A stretch of 64,000 nt of DNA from Humitalea sp050632385 (GCF_050632385.1 NZ_CP192599.1:5804229-5868228), one strand, 5' to 3'. Shown: positions 51,171-59,938, counted from the stretch's first letter. Notes: generated from the sequence alone by a model not told the origin. Program-made: numbers and translations.

Positions 51171-52340
51171 TCAGCCCAGTATCCGCGACGACGCCAACCG
51201 CGCCCCCGCCGCCATGCTGGCCAGTTTCGCCCAGACCACATCCGCCGCGACCCGCCCCCGCCCCGCCGAGGTATCGAAACCGCAATCCGTCCCGGCCAGC
51301 AGCCGCGTCGGGTCGCCGATGCTCTCGGCGATGCGTTCCAGCCGTTCCGCCACGACCTCCGGGTGCTCGACAAAATTCGTCAGCGTGTCGATCACCCCCG
51401 CGACCAGGACCTGGTCATCGCCCAGCGGCATGCGCCGAAACACCCGATGCTCATGCGCATGGCGCGGATTGGCGAAGGGCAGGACGAAGCCGCCCACGCG
51501 CAATTGCCTAATGACAGGCCAGATATCCTCGAAGGGCACATCGCGGTCATGCGGCGCCTCGTAATTCCCCCAGCACACATGCAGCCGGATTCTGTCGCGG
51601 GGCAGGCCCTCGATCGCCGTGTTGATCGCGCTGACGACGCGTTCGCAGAAGCCGAGGAAATCGCCCAGCGGACGGTCCTGGTACGACCCGTGCCGTTCCA
51701 GCGCCAAATCCGGGCAGTCGATCTGCAAGGTGAAGCCCGCGTCCAGGATCGCCGCATATTCCACCCGCAACGCCGCCCCCAGCGCGGCCAGATAGGCTTC
51801 CTCACTCGCATAATGCTGGTTCTGCACCACGGCGGCCAGGATACCCGGCGAAGGGGCGGCCAGGAACGCCTCCGCATAGCGCCCTGCCGCCGGGGCCAGC
51901 GCGTGCTGGAATTCCGCGCATTCCGCCGCCATCGCCGCCTGGCCGACATAGCCGATTGGCCCGACGGCGGCCGGCAGGTTGCTGGTGACGCTGGCGGTCT
52001 CCTTGCCCTCAAAGCTCGCCTTCAGCGCTTCCTTGAATTCGGGATAATCGTCCACGTCCTGGAACCCGCCACGCCGGCTTTCCCCGCCCAGCCCGCTGAG
52101 CCTATCGCGCAGATAGAGCACGAAGGATTCCCGCCCCTGTTCGCCATTGTTCGGAATGTCGATCCCGGCGGCGATCTGCTTCGGCACGATGGCCTGCACC
52201 GCCGCCTCCGCCTGCGCGGCCAGCGCCGCCGCATCCACCGCATCGCCCCGCGCGCGCCGCGCATGCAGGCTGGTCAGCGCGCGCGGGCGCGGCAGGCTGC
52301 CGGTATGGGTGGTCAGGATCCGTTCGCTGCTGCGGCGCAT
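51171..52340 (-). CDS. Cobalamin-independent methionine synthase-like protein (MetE C-terminal domain only)
   Basis: The 389-residue protein is a single MetE C-terminal-type barrel: it begins ERILTTHTGSLPRPRAL, contains LHVCWGNYEAPHDRDVPFED with the zinc-ligand region HVC, and ends GTDCGFDTSAGRGRVAADV with the second cysteine ligand. It lacks the MetE N-terminal half, as do many short homologues that act on other methyl donors or acceptors, for example in organosulfur, methylthio or epoxyalkane pathways. Cytoplasmic. Acceptor not predictable. Confidence 0.88.
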   Translation of the reverse strand: MRRSSERILTTHTGSLPRPRALTSLHARRARGDAVDAAALAAQAEAAVQAIVPKQIAAGIDIPNNGEQGRESFVLYLRDRLSGLGGESRRGGFQDVDDYPEFKEALKASFEGKETASVTSNLPAAVGPIGYVGQAAMAAECAEFQHALAPAAGRYAEAFLAAPSPGILAAVVQNQHYASEEAYLAALGAALRVEYAAILDAGFTLQIDCPDLALERHGSYQDRPLGDFLGFCERVVSAINTAIEGLPRDRIRLHVCWGNYEAPHDRDVPFEDIWPVIRQLRVGGFVLPFANPRHAHEHRVFRRMPLGDDQVLVAGVIDTLTNFVEHPEVVAERLERIAESIGDPTRLLAGTDCGFDTSAGRGRVAADVVWAKLASMAAGARLASSRILG

Positions 52341-52545
52341 GTCGCCTCCCGATTTTTCCGCAGCCTAGACGCGGGTGGCCCCTGCCGGCCAGATGCCGCC
52401 ATGGTCCGATACCCCGCCCTGCAAAGCTGGCGGCCCGATCCGCCGGCACCCTGACCAACACGCCGCGTTGTCGCGACGGCCCCGAACCGCTATCGCGGTC
52501 AAGGAGCCCGGCAAACCGGCGCTGCCATCAGGGGAGGAAAAAAGA

Positions 52546-54150
52546 ATGCGAAGGACCCTCATGGGCCTGGCGCTCTGCGCGGCCCTGGCACCCCAAGCCC
52601 AGGCGCAACCCGCGCCCGACACCTGCGGCCGCCTCGCCACCCTGCGGATCGACCCCGCCGCCATCACCCTGCCGACGACGGGCGCGCAGGTGCTCTCCGC
52701 TGCCCCGGTCACCGACGCCAACGGCACCTATTGCCGCGTGATGGGCGCGATCCTGCCGGTCGATCCCGCGGCCCCCCGCATCCTGTTCCAGGCCAACCTG
52801 CCGGCGCAGTGGAACGGCCGCGCGCTGCAATTCGGCGGCGGCGGCTACAACGGCCGCATCCCCAATACGACCGGGCTCGAAACCCATGGGCTGGAGGGCA
52901 CGCCGACACCCCTCGCGCGCGGCTTCCTCACCTTCGGCGGCGATTCCGGCCACCAGGCCGCCCGCAACGACGACGCCTCCTTCGCGGTCAACGAAGAAGC
53001 GCTGCACAACTTCGGCTACCAGCACATCCGCAAGACGCTGGACGCCGTGCGCCAGGTCGCCACCGCGCATTACGGCCAGGCCCCGCGCCGCGTGTATTTC
53101 AACGGCGGCTCGACCGGCGGGCGAGAGGGCATGACCGCCGCCATCCGCTGGCCCGACGCCTATGACGGCATCATCACCTGGTATCCGGTGACCAGCTACA
53201 CCGGGCTGCGGCTCTGGGGCGCGACCCTGGCGCGCGCGGTCTATGACGACAATTCCGCCGGCTGGATTCCGCCGGCAATGGTCACGCGCCTGGCCCGGGA
53301 TTCGATCGCCCGCTGCGATGCGCTGGACGGCGTGGCCGACGGCCTGGTCAGCCATCCCGACGGCTGCCGCCTCGGCGCCGCGGCCTATGTCGAATCCCTG
53401 CGCTGCCCCGCCGGCCAGACCGGCAACCCCGACAACTGCCTGACCGCGCCGCAGATCGACCGCGCGCTGCGCGTGTATCACGAGGGCTATACCCTGCCCT
53501 ACGCCTTCGCCAACGGATCGCGCGACTATCGTGGCTACAACAGCCTCGAAGGCATCACCATGCAACTCGGCACCGAGCGCGACCTGCAGGACACGCCCGA
53601 CGTCGACCGCAACGCCCGCCATGCGGCGCTCGCCTACCAGTTCTTCCGCTACTTCGTCTTCGGCGGAAACCATGTGGACATGCGCCAACTCGACGTCACC
53701 GCCCCCGGGCCGGTGCGCGACCGCATCCTGGAAATCTCCGGCCTGTTCGACGCCTCGGCCACCGACCTGTCGCGCTTCGCCGCGCGCGGCGGAAAAATCA
53801 TCTGGCTGCATGGCCACGACGATGCCTCGGTCAGCCCGCTGGAAAACCGCCGCAACTTCGAGGCGATCGTCGCCCGCATGGGCAGCGCCGCCACCGACGG
53901 CTTCCTGCGCTACTTCGCGATCCCCGGCCTCGCGCATGGCGGCGGGCGCTTCGCGCCGCAATGGGAAAGCCTCGCGGCGCTCGACGCCTGGCGGGAGAAC
54001 GGCACGCCGCCCGATGCCGCCATCATCACCGACGGCACCAGCAGCACGACGCGCGGCCGCACCCGCCCGCTGTGCCGCCTGCCGACTTGGCCGCAATACC
54101 GCAGCGGCGATCCGAACCAGGCCGCCAGCTTCGCCTGCGTGGCCGAGTAG
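52546..54150 (+). CDS. Tannase/feruloyl esterase family protein
   Basis: The 534-residue exported esterase has a signal peptide (GLALCAALAPQAQAQ) and the tannase family core: the nucleophile serine in FNGGSTGGREGM, the aspartate region HGHDDASVSPLENRRN and the histidine in PGLAHGGGRFAPQ. A cysteine-rich lid follows the serine (SIARCDALDGVADGLVSH; CPAGQTGNPDNC). Such enzymes release phenolic acids such as ferulate or gallate from plant polymers. ATG at 52546 has GGGGAGG just upstream. A REP-like element follows the stop. Confidence 0.93.
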   Translation: MRRTLMGLALCAALAPQAQAQPAPDTCGRLATLRIDPAAITLPTTGAQVLSAAPVTDANGTYCRVMGAILPVDPAAPRILFQANLPAQWNGRALQFGGGGYNGRIPNTTGLETHGLEGTPTPLARGFLTFGGDSGHQAARNDDASFAVNEEALHNFGYQHIRKTLDAVRQVATAHYGQAPRRVYFNGGSTGGREGMTAAIRWPDAYDGIITWYPVTSYTGLRLWGATLARAVYDDNSAGWIPPAMVTRLARDSIARCDALDGVADGLVSHPDGCRLGAAAYVESLRCPAGQTGNPDNCLTAPQIDRALRVYHEGYTLPYAFANGSRDYRGYNSLEGITMQLGTERDLQDTPDVDRNARHAALAYQFFRYFVFGGNHVDMRQLDVTAPGPVRDRILEISGLFDASATDLSRFAARGGKIIWLHGHDDASVSPLENRRNFEAIVARMGSAATDGFLRYFAIPGLAHGGGRFAPQWESLAALDAWRENGTPPDAAIITDGTSSTTRGRTRPLCRLPTWPQYRSGDPNQAASFACVAE

Positions 54151-54169
54151 CCCGCCGGGCGGTGGCCCC

Positions 54170-54265
54170 TGGACCGCGATGCCTTCGCTCACGCATCACG
54201 GTCCAGCTTGTTGTCTTGTCGCGTGATTCAGCCCCGCGGCGCATTCGTGCCTACGGCCATCACGC
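54170..54265. repeat. REP-like palindromic element, copy 2
   Basis: Same architecture as the copy at 30951: hairpin TGGACCGCGATGC with GCATCACGGTCCA, the linker AGCTTGTTGTCTTGTCGC, and the second hairpin CGTGAT...ATCACG with inner stem GGCGC. It is six bases shorter in the first loop and differs by a few substitutions. It fills almost the whole gap between converging stops (54150 and 54268), so it may also serve as terminator or mRNA 3'-end stabiliser. Confidence 0.8.
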
Positions 54266-54267
54266 TG

Positions 54268-55254
54268 CTAATTCACCTCGATCCGCGCATCCCGCACCAC
54301 CGCCCGCCAGCGCGCCAATTCCCCCGCGATCACATCCGCCAGCACCTGGCGGCTGCTCGCATCCACGACGAACCCGATGCTGCCCAGCCGCGCCACCACA
54401 TCCGGCGCCTTCAACGCCGCCACCATCACCGCGTTCAGCCGGTCCAGCGCCGCGACCGGCGTCGCCGCCGGCGCCACCACCGCCGTCCAGGACCCCGAGA
54501 TCAGGTCCGCCAACCCCTGCTCCGCCATCGTCGGCACATCCGGCGTCTGCGCGAAGCGGATCGGCCCCGCCACCGCGATCCCGCGGATCGTCCCCTGGTT
54601 CACGAACCCGCCCACCGTCGCGGCATTCAGCATCGCGATCGGCGCCGTGTTCTGGATGATCGCCGTCGCCGACGCCGCCCCGCCGGTGAAGGGCACATGC
54701 ACCCCCTCCGTCCCCGTCCGCAGGCGGAACAACTCGAACCCCAACTGCTCGGCCGAGCCTGTCCCCGACGACGCGTAATTCACCCCGCCCGGCTGCGCCT
54801 TGATCCAGGCGACCAGCTCCGCGACCGTCCGCGCCGGCACCGACGGGTGCACGACCAGCATGTTCGGCGCGTTCATCGCCAGGGTGACCGGGGCAAAATC
54901 CTTCTCCGCGTCATAGCCCGGCCGGGCCATGATCACCGGGTTGATGGTCAGCGTCCCACCCGCCGCCACCAGCAGGGTATGCCCATCCGGCGCGGCGGCC
55001 GCGACATACCGCGACCCCAGCGCCCCCGTGGCCCCGGGCCGGTTCTCCACGATCACCGGCACGCCCAGCGCCGCCTGCATCCCCGGCTGCATCACCCGGG
55101 CGCAAAGATCCGTCGGCCCCCCGGGCGGAAACGGCACCACCAGGGTCACCTGCCGCGTCGGCACCCAGCCTGCTGCCGGCGCGGGGCTTTGCGCCCCCGC
55201 CGCCCGTGCCAGCAATGCGGAGGGCAAAAGGGCAAGGGTATCGCGTCGACGCAT
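54268..55254 (-). CDS. Bug/TctC-type binding protein (copy 6)
   Basis: The 328-residue receptor starts at ATG 55254 (RRRDTLALLPSALLARAAGA signal), then RQVTLVVPFPPGGPTDLCAR and VIVENRPGATGALGSRYVAA, all canonical. Remaining blocks PDGHTLLVAAGGT and NYASSGTGSAEQLGFELFRL fit the family. No transporter genes nearby. It is divergent from the membrane kinase gene with about 180 bp between, which leaves room for two promoters. Ligand unknown. Confidence 0.95.
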   Translation of the reverse strand: MRRRDTLALLPSALLARAAGAQSPAPAAGWVPTRQVTLVVPFPPGGPTDLCARVMQPGMQAALGVPVIVENRPGATGALGSRYVAAAAPDGHTLLVAAGGTLTINPVIMARPGYDAEKDFAPVTLAMNAPNMLVVHPSVPARTVAELVAWIKAQPGGVNYASSGTGSAEQLGFELFRLRTGTEGVHVPFTGGAASATAIIQNTAPIAMLNAATVGGFVNQGTIRGIAVAGPIRFAQTPDVPTMAEQGLADLISGSWTAVVAPAATPVAALDRLNAVMVAALKAPDVVARLGSIGFVVDASSRQVLADVIAGELARWRAVVRDARIEVN

Positions 55255-55436
55255 GCGGGGGGCTCCAGCCAATATTCCCCCAATTCCAGCATGCCGCGCC
55301 CCCGCGCGCACCCCCGCCGCGACGATCGCGGCGCGCCACCTCCGCCAAATGTGCTGATGTAACGACCGGTCTGTTGTCTATGATGCCCACCGCATGGTCC
55401 CCCTGGGCCTGGTGGCACCATCTGGCGGGAGATCAG

Positions 55437-57128
55437 ATGCCGAACGACGACCCCGGCCCACTCCAGGCTCCGCCGCGCGTGCGCGTGCGCCGGCGACGAT
55501 GGCGGCTGCAGGCCGTCGACGTCCTGCTGCTGGCCGCCATCGTGCTGCCCGCGCTCAGCTTCGTCGCCGTCGCCGCCTATGACCGCAACCAGACCCTGAT
55601 GGCCGCCGAACGCGACCTGCTCTCCACGCTCGACACCCTGCACGGCCATGCCGAGAACGTCTTCCAGTTCCAGGCCCTCGCCCTCGGCGCCGCCGATGAA
55701 TGGGTGCGCGGCCGCGGCGACGCCCAGTTGCGGGGCGACGCCGCCGCGGGCCACGCCTACCTCAGCGCCCTGCGCCACCATTCGGGCCAGGCGCTGGGGG
55801 TGATGGTCTTCGCGGCGGATGGCCGCCCGCTGCTCGATTCCCACCGCACCGACGTCTCATCCGGCCTCAATGTCAGCGACCGATCCTATTTCCGCTGGCA
55901 CCAGGCCAATGCATCGCCGCTGCCGCATGTCGCGGCCCCGGTGCGCAGCCGGGTCACCGGCTCGCCCCTCGTCTTCATCACCCTGCGCCGCTCCTCCAGC
56001 GACGGTGCCTTTGTCGGCGTGATCGGCGCCGGCATCCGGCAGGAAACGCTGATCGATTTCTGGGACCGCGCCACGCCCGGCCCCAGCGCCTCGGTCACCT
56101 TGCTGCGCGACGATGGCGTGATCCTGGCCCGCCGCCCCGCCCTCGACCCGGAGGAACGCACCGCCATCCCCCCGGACAGCACCCTGGCCCGGGCCATCGC
56201 ATCGGGCACCAACCGCGTGGTGCTGGCCGTCAACCCCGCCTTCGACGGCGTGGACCGCCTCTTCGCCATTCGCCGGCTGGACCGTTTCGACATCATCATC
56301 GCCCATAGCGTGTCGCGGGCCGAGGTCCTGGCCCCCTGGCGCACGCGCGTCGCCTTCTACGGCGTCTTCGCCCTGGCGGTGTCGGTGGCGCTCTTCTCCC
56401 TCGCGCTCCTTGCCAAGCGCGGCGCGCGCGACCTGCATGCCCTGAACGAAAGCCTGGAACAGCGCGTCAAAACCCGCACCGCCGATATCGAGGCCGGTGA
56501 GGCCCGCGTCCGCCTGCTGGCCCGCGAAGTCGACCACCGCGCCAAAAACGTCCTGGCCGTGGTCCAGGCCACCCTGCGCCTGACCCCGCGCGACGACGCG
56601 CAAGCCTATGCCAAGGCGGTCGAGGGCCGGGTTTCGGCGCTGGCCCTGGCGCAAAACCTGCTCTCCCGCGATCGCTGGACGGGGGCCAGCCTGCGCGCCC
56701 TGCTGGAATCCGAACTCGCCCCCTTTGCCGCCCGCGGCGACGATGGCCAGGGTCCGCGCGCGACGCTGGACGGCCCGGCCGTGATCCTGCCGCCATTGAT
56801 CACCCAACCCCTGGCCATGGCGGTGCACGAACTGTCCACCAACGCGGTCAAGCACGGCGCGCTGTCGGTGCCCGGGGGCCTGGTCACGATCACCTGGCGG
56901 CAGGAAGCCCGGGCGGGGGGGCAAACCCTGGTCCTGCGCTGGGTCGAAACCGGCGGCCCCATGGTGCCCGGGCAACCCGGGCGCGGCTTTGGATCGCGCG
57001 TGCTGGACGCCGTGGTGCGCGGGCAGATGGAAGGCGGGCTGTCGTCGGCCTGGGAACGGACCGGGCTTGTCTGCGAGATCGTGGTGCCGCTGGGGCGGGC
57101 AGGGGATGCGGTGGGGGAGGCGGCGTGA
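55437..57128 (+). CDS. Membrane HWE-family histidine kinase with periplasmic sensor domain
   Basis: The 563-residue sensor has an N-terminal membrane segment (about 27-47), a periplasmic dCache-like region with DVSSGLNVSDRSYFRWHQAN and VFITLRRSSSDGAFVGVIGA, a second membrane segment near 305-325, a short coiled linker, and an HWE kinase core with EVDHRAKNVLAVVQATLRL (H-box), MAVHELSTNAVKHGALSVPG (N-box) and LRWVETGGP (WxE). ATG at 55437 has GGGAG at good spacing; a frame upstream to 55206 would run through the divergent gene's start. No response regulator is adjacent. Confidence 0.92.
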   Translation: MPNDDPGPLQAPPRVRVRRRRWRLQAVDVLLLAAIVLPALSFVAVAAYDRNQTLMAAERDLLSTLDTLHGHAENVFQFQALALGAADEWVRGRGDAQLRGDAAAGHAYLSALRHHSGQALGVMVFAADGRPLLDSHRTDVSSGLNVSDRSYFRWHQANASPLPHVAAPVRSRVTGSPLVFITLRRSSSDGAFVGVIGAGIRQETLIDFWDRATPGPSASVTLLRDDGVILARRPALDPEERTAIPPDSTLARAIASGTNRVVLAVNPAFDGVDRLFAIRRLDRFDIIIAHSVSRAEVLAPWRTRVAFYGVFALAVSVALFSLALLAKRGARDLHALNESLEQRVKTRTADIEAGEARVRLLAREVDHRAKNVLAVVQATLRLTPRDDAQAYAKAVEGRVSALALAQNLLSRDRWTGASLRALLESELAPFAARGDDGQGPRATLDGPAVILPPLITQPLAMAVHELSTNAVKHGALSVPGGLVTITWRQEARAGGQTLVLRWVETGGPMVPGQPGRGFGSRVLDAVVRGQMEGGLSSAWERTGLVCEIVVPLGRAGDAVGEAA

Positions 57129-57133
57129 CGCTC

Positions 57134-57179
57134 GCAGGGGCGCTGCCCCTGCACCCCGGCAGGAACCTGATGTTCCTGC
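57134..57179 (+). terminator. Tandem hairpins after the kinase gene
   Basis: GCAGGGGC/GCCCCTGC (57134-57152, 3-base loop) is followed by GCAGGAAC/GTTCCTGC (57159-57179, 5-base loop). They lie directly behind the kinase stop, without a long T-run, and probably end its transcript. Confidence 0.6.
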
Positions 57180-57473
57180 ACCTCCCGCTCTTGGTGATTT
57201 TTCTGGTAAGTCTCCCTCGGGGCGCGGCGCGAAATAGTACGCCTGAGCCATTGCGGGCCTGGCACGATGCTTGAGTCCGGCGATGGGCTACGTCTCGCAA
57301 TTCGTGCTTGGGACGGATCAGCCGAAGGCGTGGAGCGAAGACAAGCCGAACCAAACGATATTTTGGAGCGCATTTGAGGCGGCTGCCGAGGGTCGGGTAG
57401 CCACCGGGCTTCATTTGACAAGTTCGATGCAGGTTCGCATTGTACGTTTGTTACGTTAAAAGAGAGTGCGCCA
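57180..57473. other. Entry into a more AT-rich accessory patch
   Basis: Base composition falls and runs of A/T appear from about 57300. One short frame (57271-57459) exists but has no support. A consensus -35 TTGACA is present at 57415-57420, but the -10 at the right spacing (CATTGT) is weak. Possible promoter for the 57474 gene. Confidence 0.35.
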
Positions 57474-57788
57474 GTGGCCCTGGGACAGTTTAACCGCCGT
57501 GAAAACCGCAATACACAATCAAAATCTGTTGCGATTGAACAAGTGAAATCCGGAGAGGTCTGGGGAAAGACCAGGCAGAATGGTTTTGAACCTTCTGTTC
57601 AGGCCTATGCAGGAAAACTGAAGAACTGTCGTGGCATCGATTTCACTACATTAATTGATCCCCATCCCGACGGTTCGCCGTTTGAGGTGAGTTGGTATCT
57701 TACGGAGACCCCTGGGGTCCAACACCGCTGTAGTGGTGGGGAAGATTTCGCCTGCATTACAGCGGTTGTTACGAATATGCAGCCGTAA
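57474..57788 (+). CDS. Unrecognised small protein
   Basis: A possible 104-residue protein starting at GTG 57474 with GAGAG upstream. The C-terminal half (IDFTTLIDPHPDGSPFEVSW, ending DFACITAVVTNMQP) reads like a real beta-rich domain, while the N-terminus is basic and asparagine-rich. No family is recognised. The local base composition is lower in GC than flanking genes, and the next gene starts 10 bp after its stop, suggesting a two-gene unit acquired by transfer. Confidence 0.5.
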   Translation: MALGQFNRRENRNTQSKSVAIEQVKSGEVWGKTRQNGFEPSVQAYAGKLKNCRGIDFTTLIDPHPDGSPFEVSWYLTETPGVQHRCSGGEDFACITAVVTNMQP

Positions 57789-57798
57789 AGACAGGGAA

Positions 57799-58485
57799 AT
57801 GGTAAAGATCAACATTATAAAATATAAGCCTGAGTATGATGTGGCTCCTCAGGCGATATTTTGGCGGGCGTTAAAATATTTCACGACAAAAATACGACAT
57901 GATGAATATGGTCTTGACGAGTTTTATGCGTGCTCTTTCGTGGTGGGAAATGATGTAAGATTCGATCTTAGAGTATATGCGGGTCATCCTGAATTCGCGG
58001 TGACACTGTACCTGCCAAGGTACGTCAGAGACAAAGAAGAAATACTGCGCGTTATAAAGATTGTTATCAAAGAGATGGTCATCCCCAGAGATGCAGTCGC
58101 TTGGCGGCGCGGCGATCCGTTCGTGTATGGTGAACTAAAACGGCCGCGGGGTGATCGTCTGCGCGAATCGGAGGCGAGGATTTTGGCTCTCAAAATCGCG
58201 GCGCAACAGCCGAGTCGAACGGCATCGACGCGTTTTATCAAAAGCGAAGTACCGAAATATACTGAGCTGTCAGAAGATGACCGCCGACCCTCGTCCAGTC
58301 GTCGAAATGAGGCGCTTTGGCAGCAGATCGTCGGCAACGTCATGTCGCACAAGACAACGCCAGCGGGACCCTTCGAGCTGGGCTACGCAACGAGGACCTC
58401 GGACGGTCTTTCTGTCACTGACAAAGGAATGGCCTACCTGAACAGTATGGGGTTCTTAGACTCGTTTACACCTTTAGCCGAATAG
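57799..58485 (+). CDS. Unrecognised protein, AT-rich gene
   Basis: The 228-residue product begins MVKINIIKYKPEYD with AGGGA just upstream of the ATG. Residues 1-110 look like an alpha/beta domain (FWRALKYFTTKIRHDEYGLD; AVTLYLPRYVRDKEEILRVI); a basic linker follows, and the C-terminal 60 residues (NEALWQQIVGNVMSHKTTPA, then RTSDGLSVTDKGMAYLNSMG) could be a winged helix. The codon usage is much more A/T-rich than the chromosome norm. Its 3' end overlaps the convergent methyltransferase gene by 52 bp. No known family; likely phage or element cargo. Confidence 0.72.
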   Translation: MVKINIIKYKPEYDVAPQAIFWRALKYFTTKIRHDEYGLDEFYACSFVVGNDVRFDLRVYAGHPEFAVTLYLPRYVRDKEEILRVIKIVIKEMVIPRDAVAWRRGDPFVYGELKRPRGDRLRESEARILALKIAAQQPSRTASTRFIKSEVPKYTELSEDDRRPSSSRRNEALWQQIVGNVMSHKTTPAGPFELGYATRTSDGLSVTDKGMAYLNSMGFLDSFTPLAE

Positions 58486-59069
58486 CGGCTCTTGTAGCCC
58501 AAAGGCAGCCACTTCATCTCGGTCTTGCCCATTTCCTGTTTGTCCCAAACGAACCAAGCATACGCGGTTGTCCCACTTCCTTTTTGGACGGCGCCCGCTG
58601 GGTAAAAAGTGATTCGTTCGCTGAACACCCATATCCTTGCTGGTGGCGTCTTTGCGAAAATCGTTCTCTGACGGTTGGCTCCCTCAACGAAAGCGAGACG
58701 CAGCAAAAGTGCAACTTTCTGGCGAGCTTGCATTAAGCCAGCCCTCACGAATGCTTCGGCAGAGTTGTACGGTGGGTTGGTAACAATGTTGTCCGCTACG
58801 TGGTCTGCTTTGAGAAAGTCAATGCCAGCCGCGCCGTAGCCGCGATCAAAAAGATCAGTCGACAACACTGGACATCCCGTCGTCTCCAAAACGCGAGACA
58901 TGGCCCCATCGCCGCAGGCAGGCTCCCAAATTCCGCCATCAAATCGCTCGTTAGCAATCAGGGCGCGGGTCGCCCATTCAGGTGTAGGGAAATAATCCGG
59001 CCCCTCCAGATCGGCGAAGCGTTTCAACGTAGGCTTGAAGCCGCCGTTTAGATTGTATGTCGAATCCAT
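58434..59069 (-). CDS. Phage-type DNA adenine methyltransferase
   Basis: The 211-residue protein carries a methyltransferase core: FPTPEWATRALIANERFDGG, motif I WEPACGDGAMSRVLE, acidic DLFDRGYGAAGIDFL and the catalytic NPPYNSAEAFVRAGLM, followed by VALLLRLAFVEG. This small architecture without a target domain is common in prophages, where it methylates phage DNA against host restriction. The NPPY motif indicates N6-adenine (or N4-cytosine) chemistry. ATG at 59069. It does not look like part of the type I system at the left end. Confidence 0.88.
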   Translation of the reverse strand: MDSTYNLNGGFKPTLKRFADLEGPDYFPTPEWATRALIANERFDGGIWEPACGDGAMSRVLETTGCPVLSTDLFDRGYGAAGIDFLKADHVADNIVTNPPYNSAEAFVRAGLMQARQKVALLLRLAFVEGANRQRTIFAKTPPARIWVFSERITFYPAGAVQKGSGTTAYAWFVWDKQEMGKTEMKWLPLGYKSRYSAKGVNESKNPILFR

Positions 59070-59175
59070 AATCGGATTCTAACTATGGGTTGGCCTAAAC
59101 GGAAACACCTTGCCGATTCGCGTACCAACTTGTCGGTGCGATCACGTTCCTACCGAGGAGTTGCAAGCCCTCGTC

Positions 59176-59382
59176 CTACCGGCGCCCAGCCTCTTCCTCG
59201 GCTTTGCCCCGCGCCATCGTCAGCACAAATCGCTTGCCGTCATCCGACAGCGCATCCCAAATCGCCAGCAACTCGATCCGGCCCTTGGTGCCGACGGGGT
59301 TGTAGGACCAGCCTGGCGCCTGATCGCGACCATCGTCATTGGACGGGGACAAGGGGGAGGGTGGGATAAAAAATGTGCTCAT
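59176..59382 (-). CDS. Possible small helical protein
   Basis: A possible 68-residue protein. The second half (RIELLAIWDALSDDGKRFVL, then TMARGKAEEEAG) forms a convincing amphipathic helix of the kind found after helix-turn-helix domains of phage-type regulators, but no HTH is encoded ahead of it. TATAATAATTC lies immediately before the ATG at 59382, so it could be leaderless. It is divergent from the ParD-like gene. It may be a truncated regulator remnant. Confidence 0.45.
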   Translation of the reverse strand: MSTFFIPPSPLSPSNDDGRDQAPGWSYNPVGTKGRIELLAIWDALSDDGKRFVLTMARGKAEEEAGRR

Positions 59383-59466
59383 GAATTATTATATCAACAC
59401 ATCGGACCCGGGCCAATCACGAAATTTCGTCCGCTCGCCCGAGACCCCGCTCGAAAGGCGATTTCG

Positions 59467-59712
59467 ATGCCGAAGCCCCCGGGCCGGCTGACCACGGCCC
59501 TGCTTGAAACCGCGGGGCATATGCGCCGCGTTGGCGCGACGGACGCCGCCACGCATGCGCGGATCACGCGGCGCCATTTTGGCGACAAAGCCATCGCGGA
59601 GAGGGAGGCAAAGCTGCGCGTCGCCCTCGTCCAGGGCGAGGACTCCGGCGCCTCCATCCCGTTCGATTTCGATGCCTTCCTGGCCCGGAAGAAAACGCCA
59701 CCGCCGCAATGA
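59467..59712 (+). CDS. ParD-family antitoxin with an unusual N-terminus
   Basis: The 81-residue protein ends with REAKLRVALVQGEDSGASIP, then FDFDAFLARKK, the standard toxin-binding tail of ParD antitoxins. The N-terminal half (LTTALLETAGHMRRVGATDA, THARITRRHFGD) is not a ribbon-helix-helix; it resembles the beginning of HigA/XRE-type antitoxins. It may be a fusion of two antitoxin pieces, or the result of a deletion. ATG at 59467 has AAAGG upstream; its stop overlaps the following parE ATG (ATGA). Its toxin partner is broken. Confidence 0.65.
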   Translation: MPKPPGRLTTALLETAGHMRRVGATDAATHARITRRHFGDKAIAEREAKLRVALVQGEDSGASIPFDFDAFLARKKTPPPQ

Positions 59713-59938
59713 TCGGCTCCATCCTCTCACTGGCGGCCCAGGCTGATATCGAGCAGATCTGGGACGATACCGCCCGATGGAAGGCACCCGCCCGGGCCGC
59801 CCCACCGATGACGTCAGGCCGGGCTATTACCGGACCCTGGCGGGCTCCCACATCCTATTCTTCCGCCATCCGGATGCCGGGACGCTCGATGGTAATCGCA
59901 TCCTGCATCAGCGCATGGACATCGCCAGCCACCTCTGA
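59709..59938 (+). pseudogene. parE toxin remnant (internal deletion plus frameshift)
   Basis: The first 24 codons read MIGSILSLAAQADIEQIWDD followed by TARW, the start of ParE/RelE-like toxins. The conserved C-terminal half appears in another frame as GRPTDDVRPGYYRTLAGSHI, LFFRHPDAG, then NRILHQRMDIASHL, ending at TGA 59936-59938. About 25 codons of the middle are missing by comparison with normal ParE, and the frame is shifted by -1/+2, so no complete toxin can be made. The loss leaves the ParD-like gene as an orphan. Confidence 0.82.
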
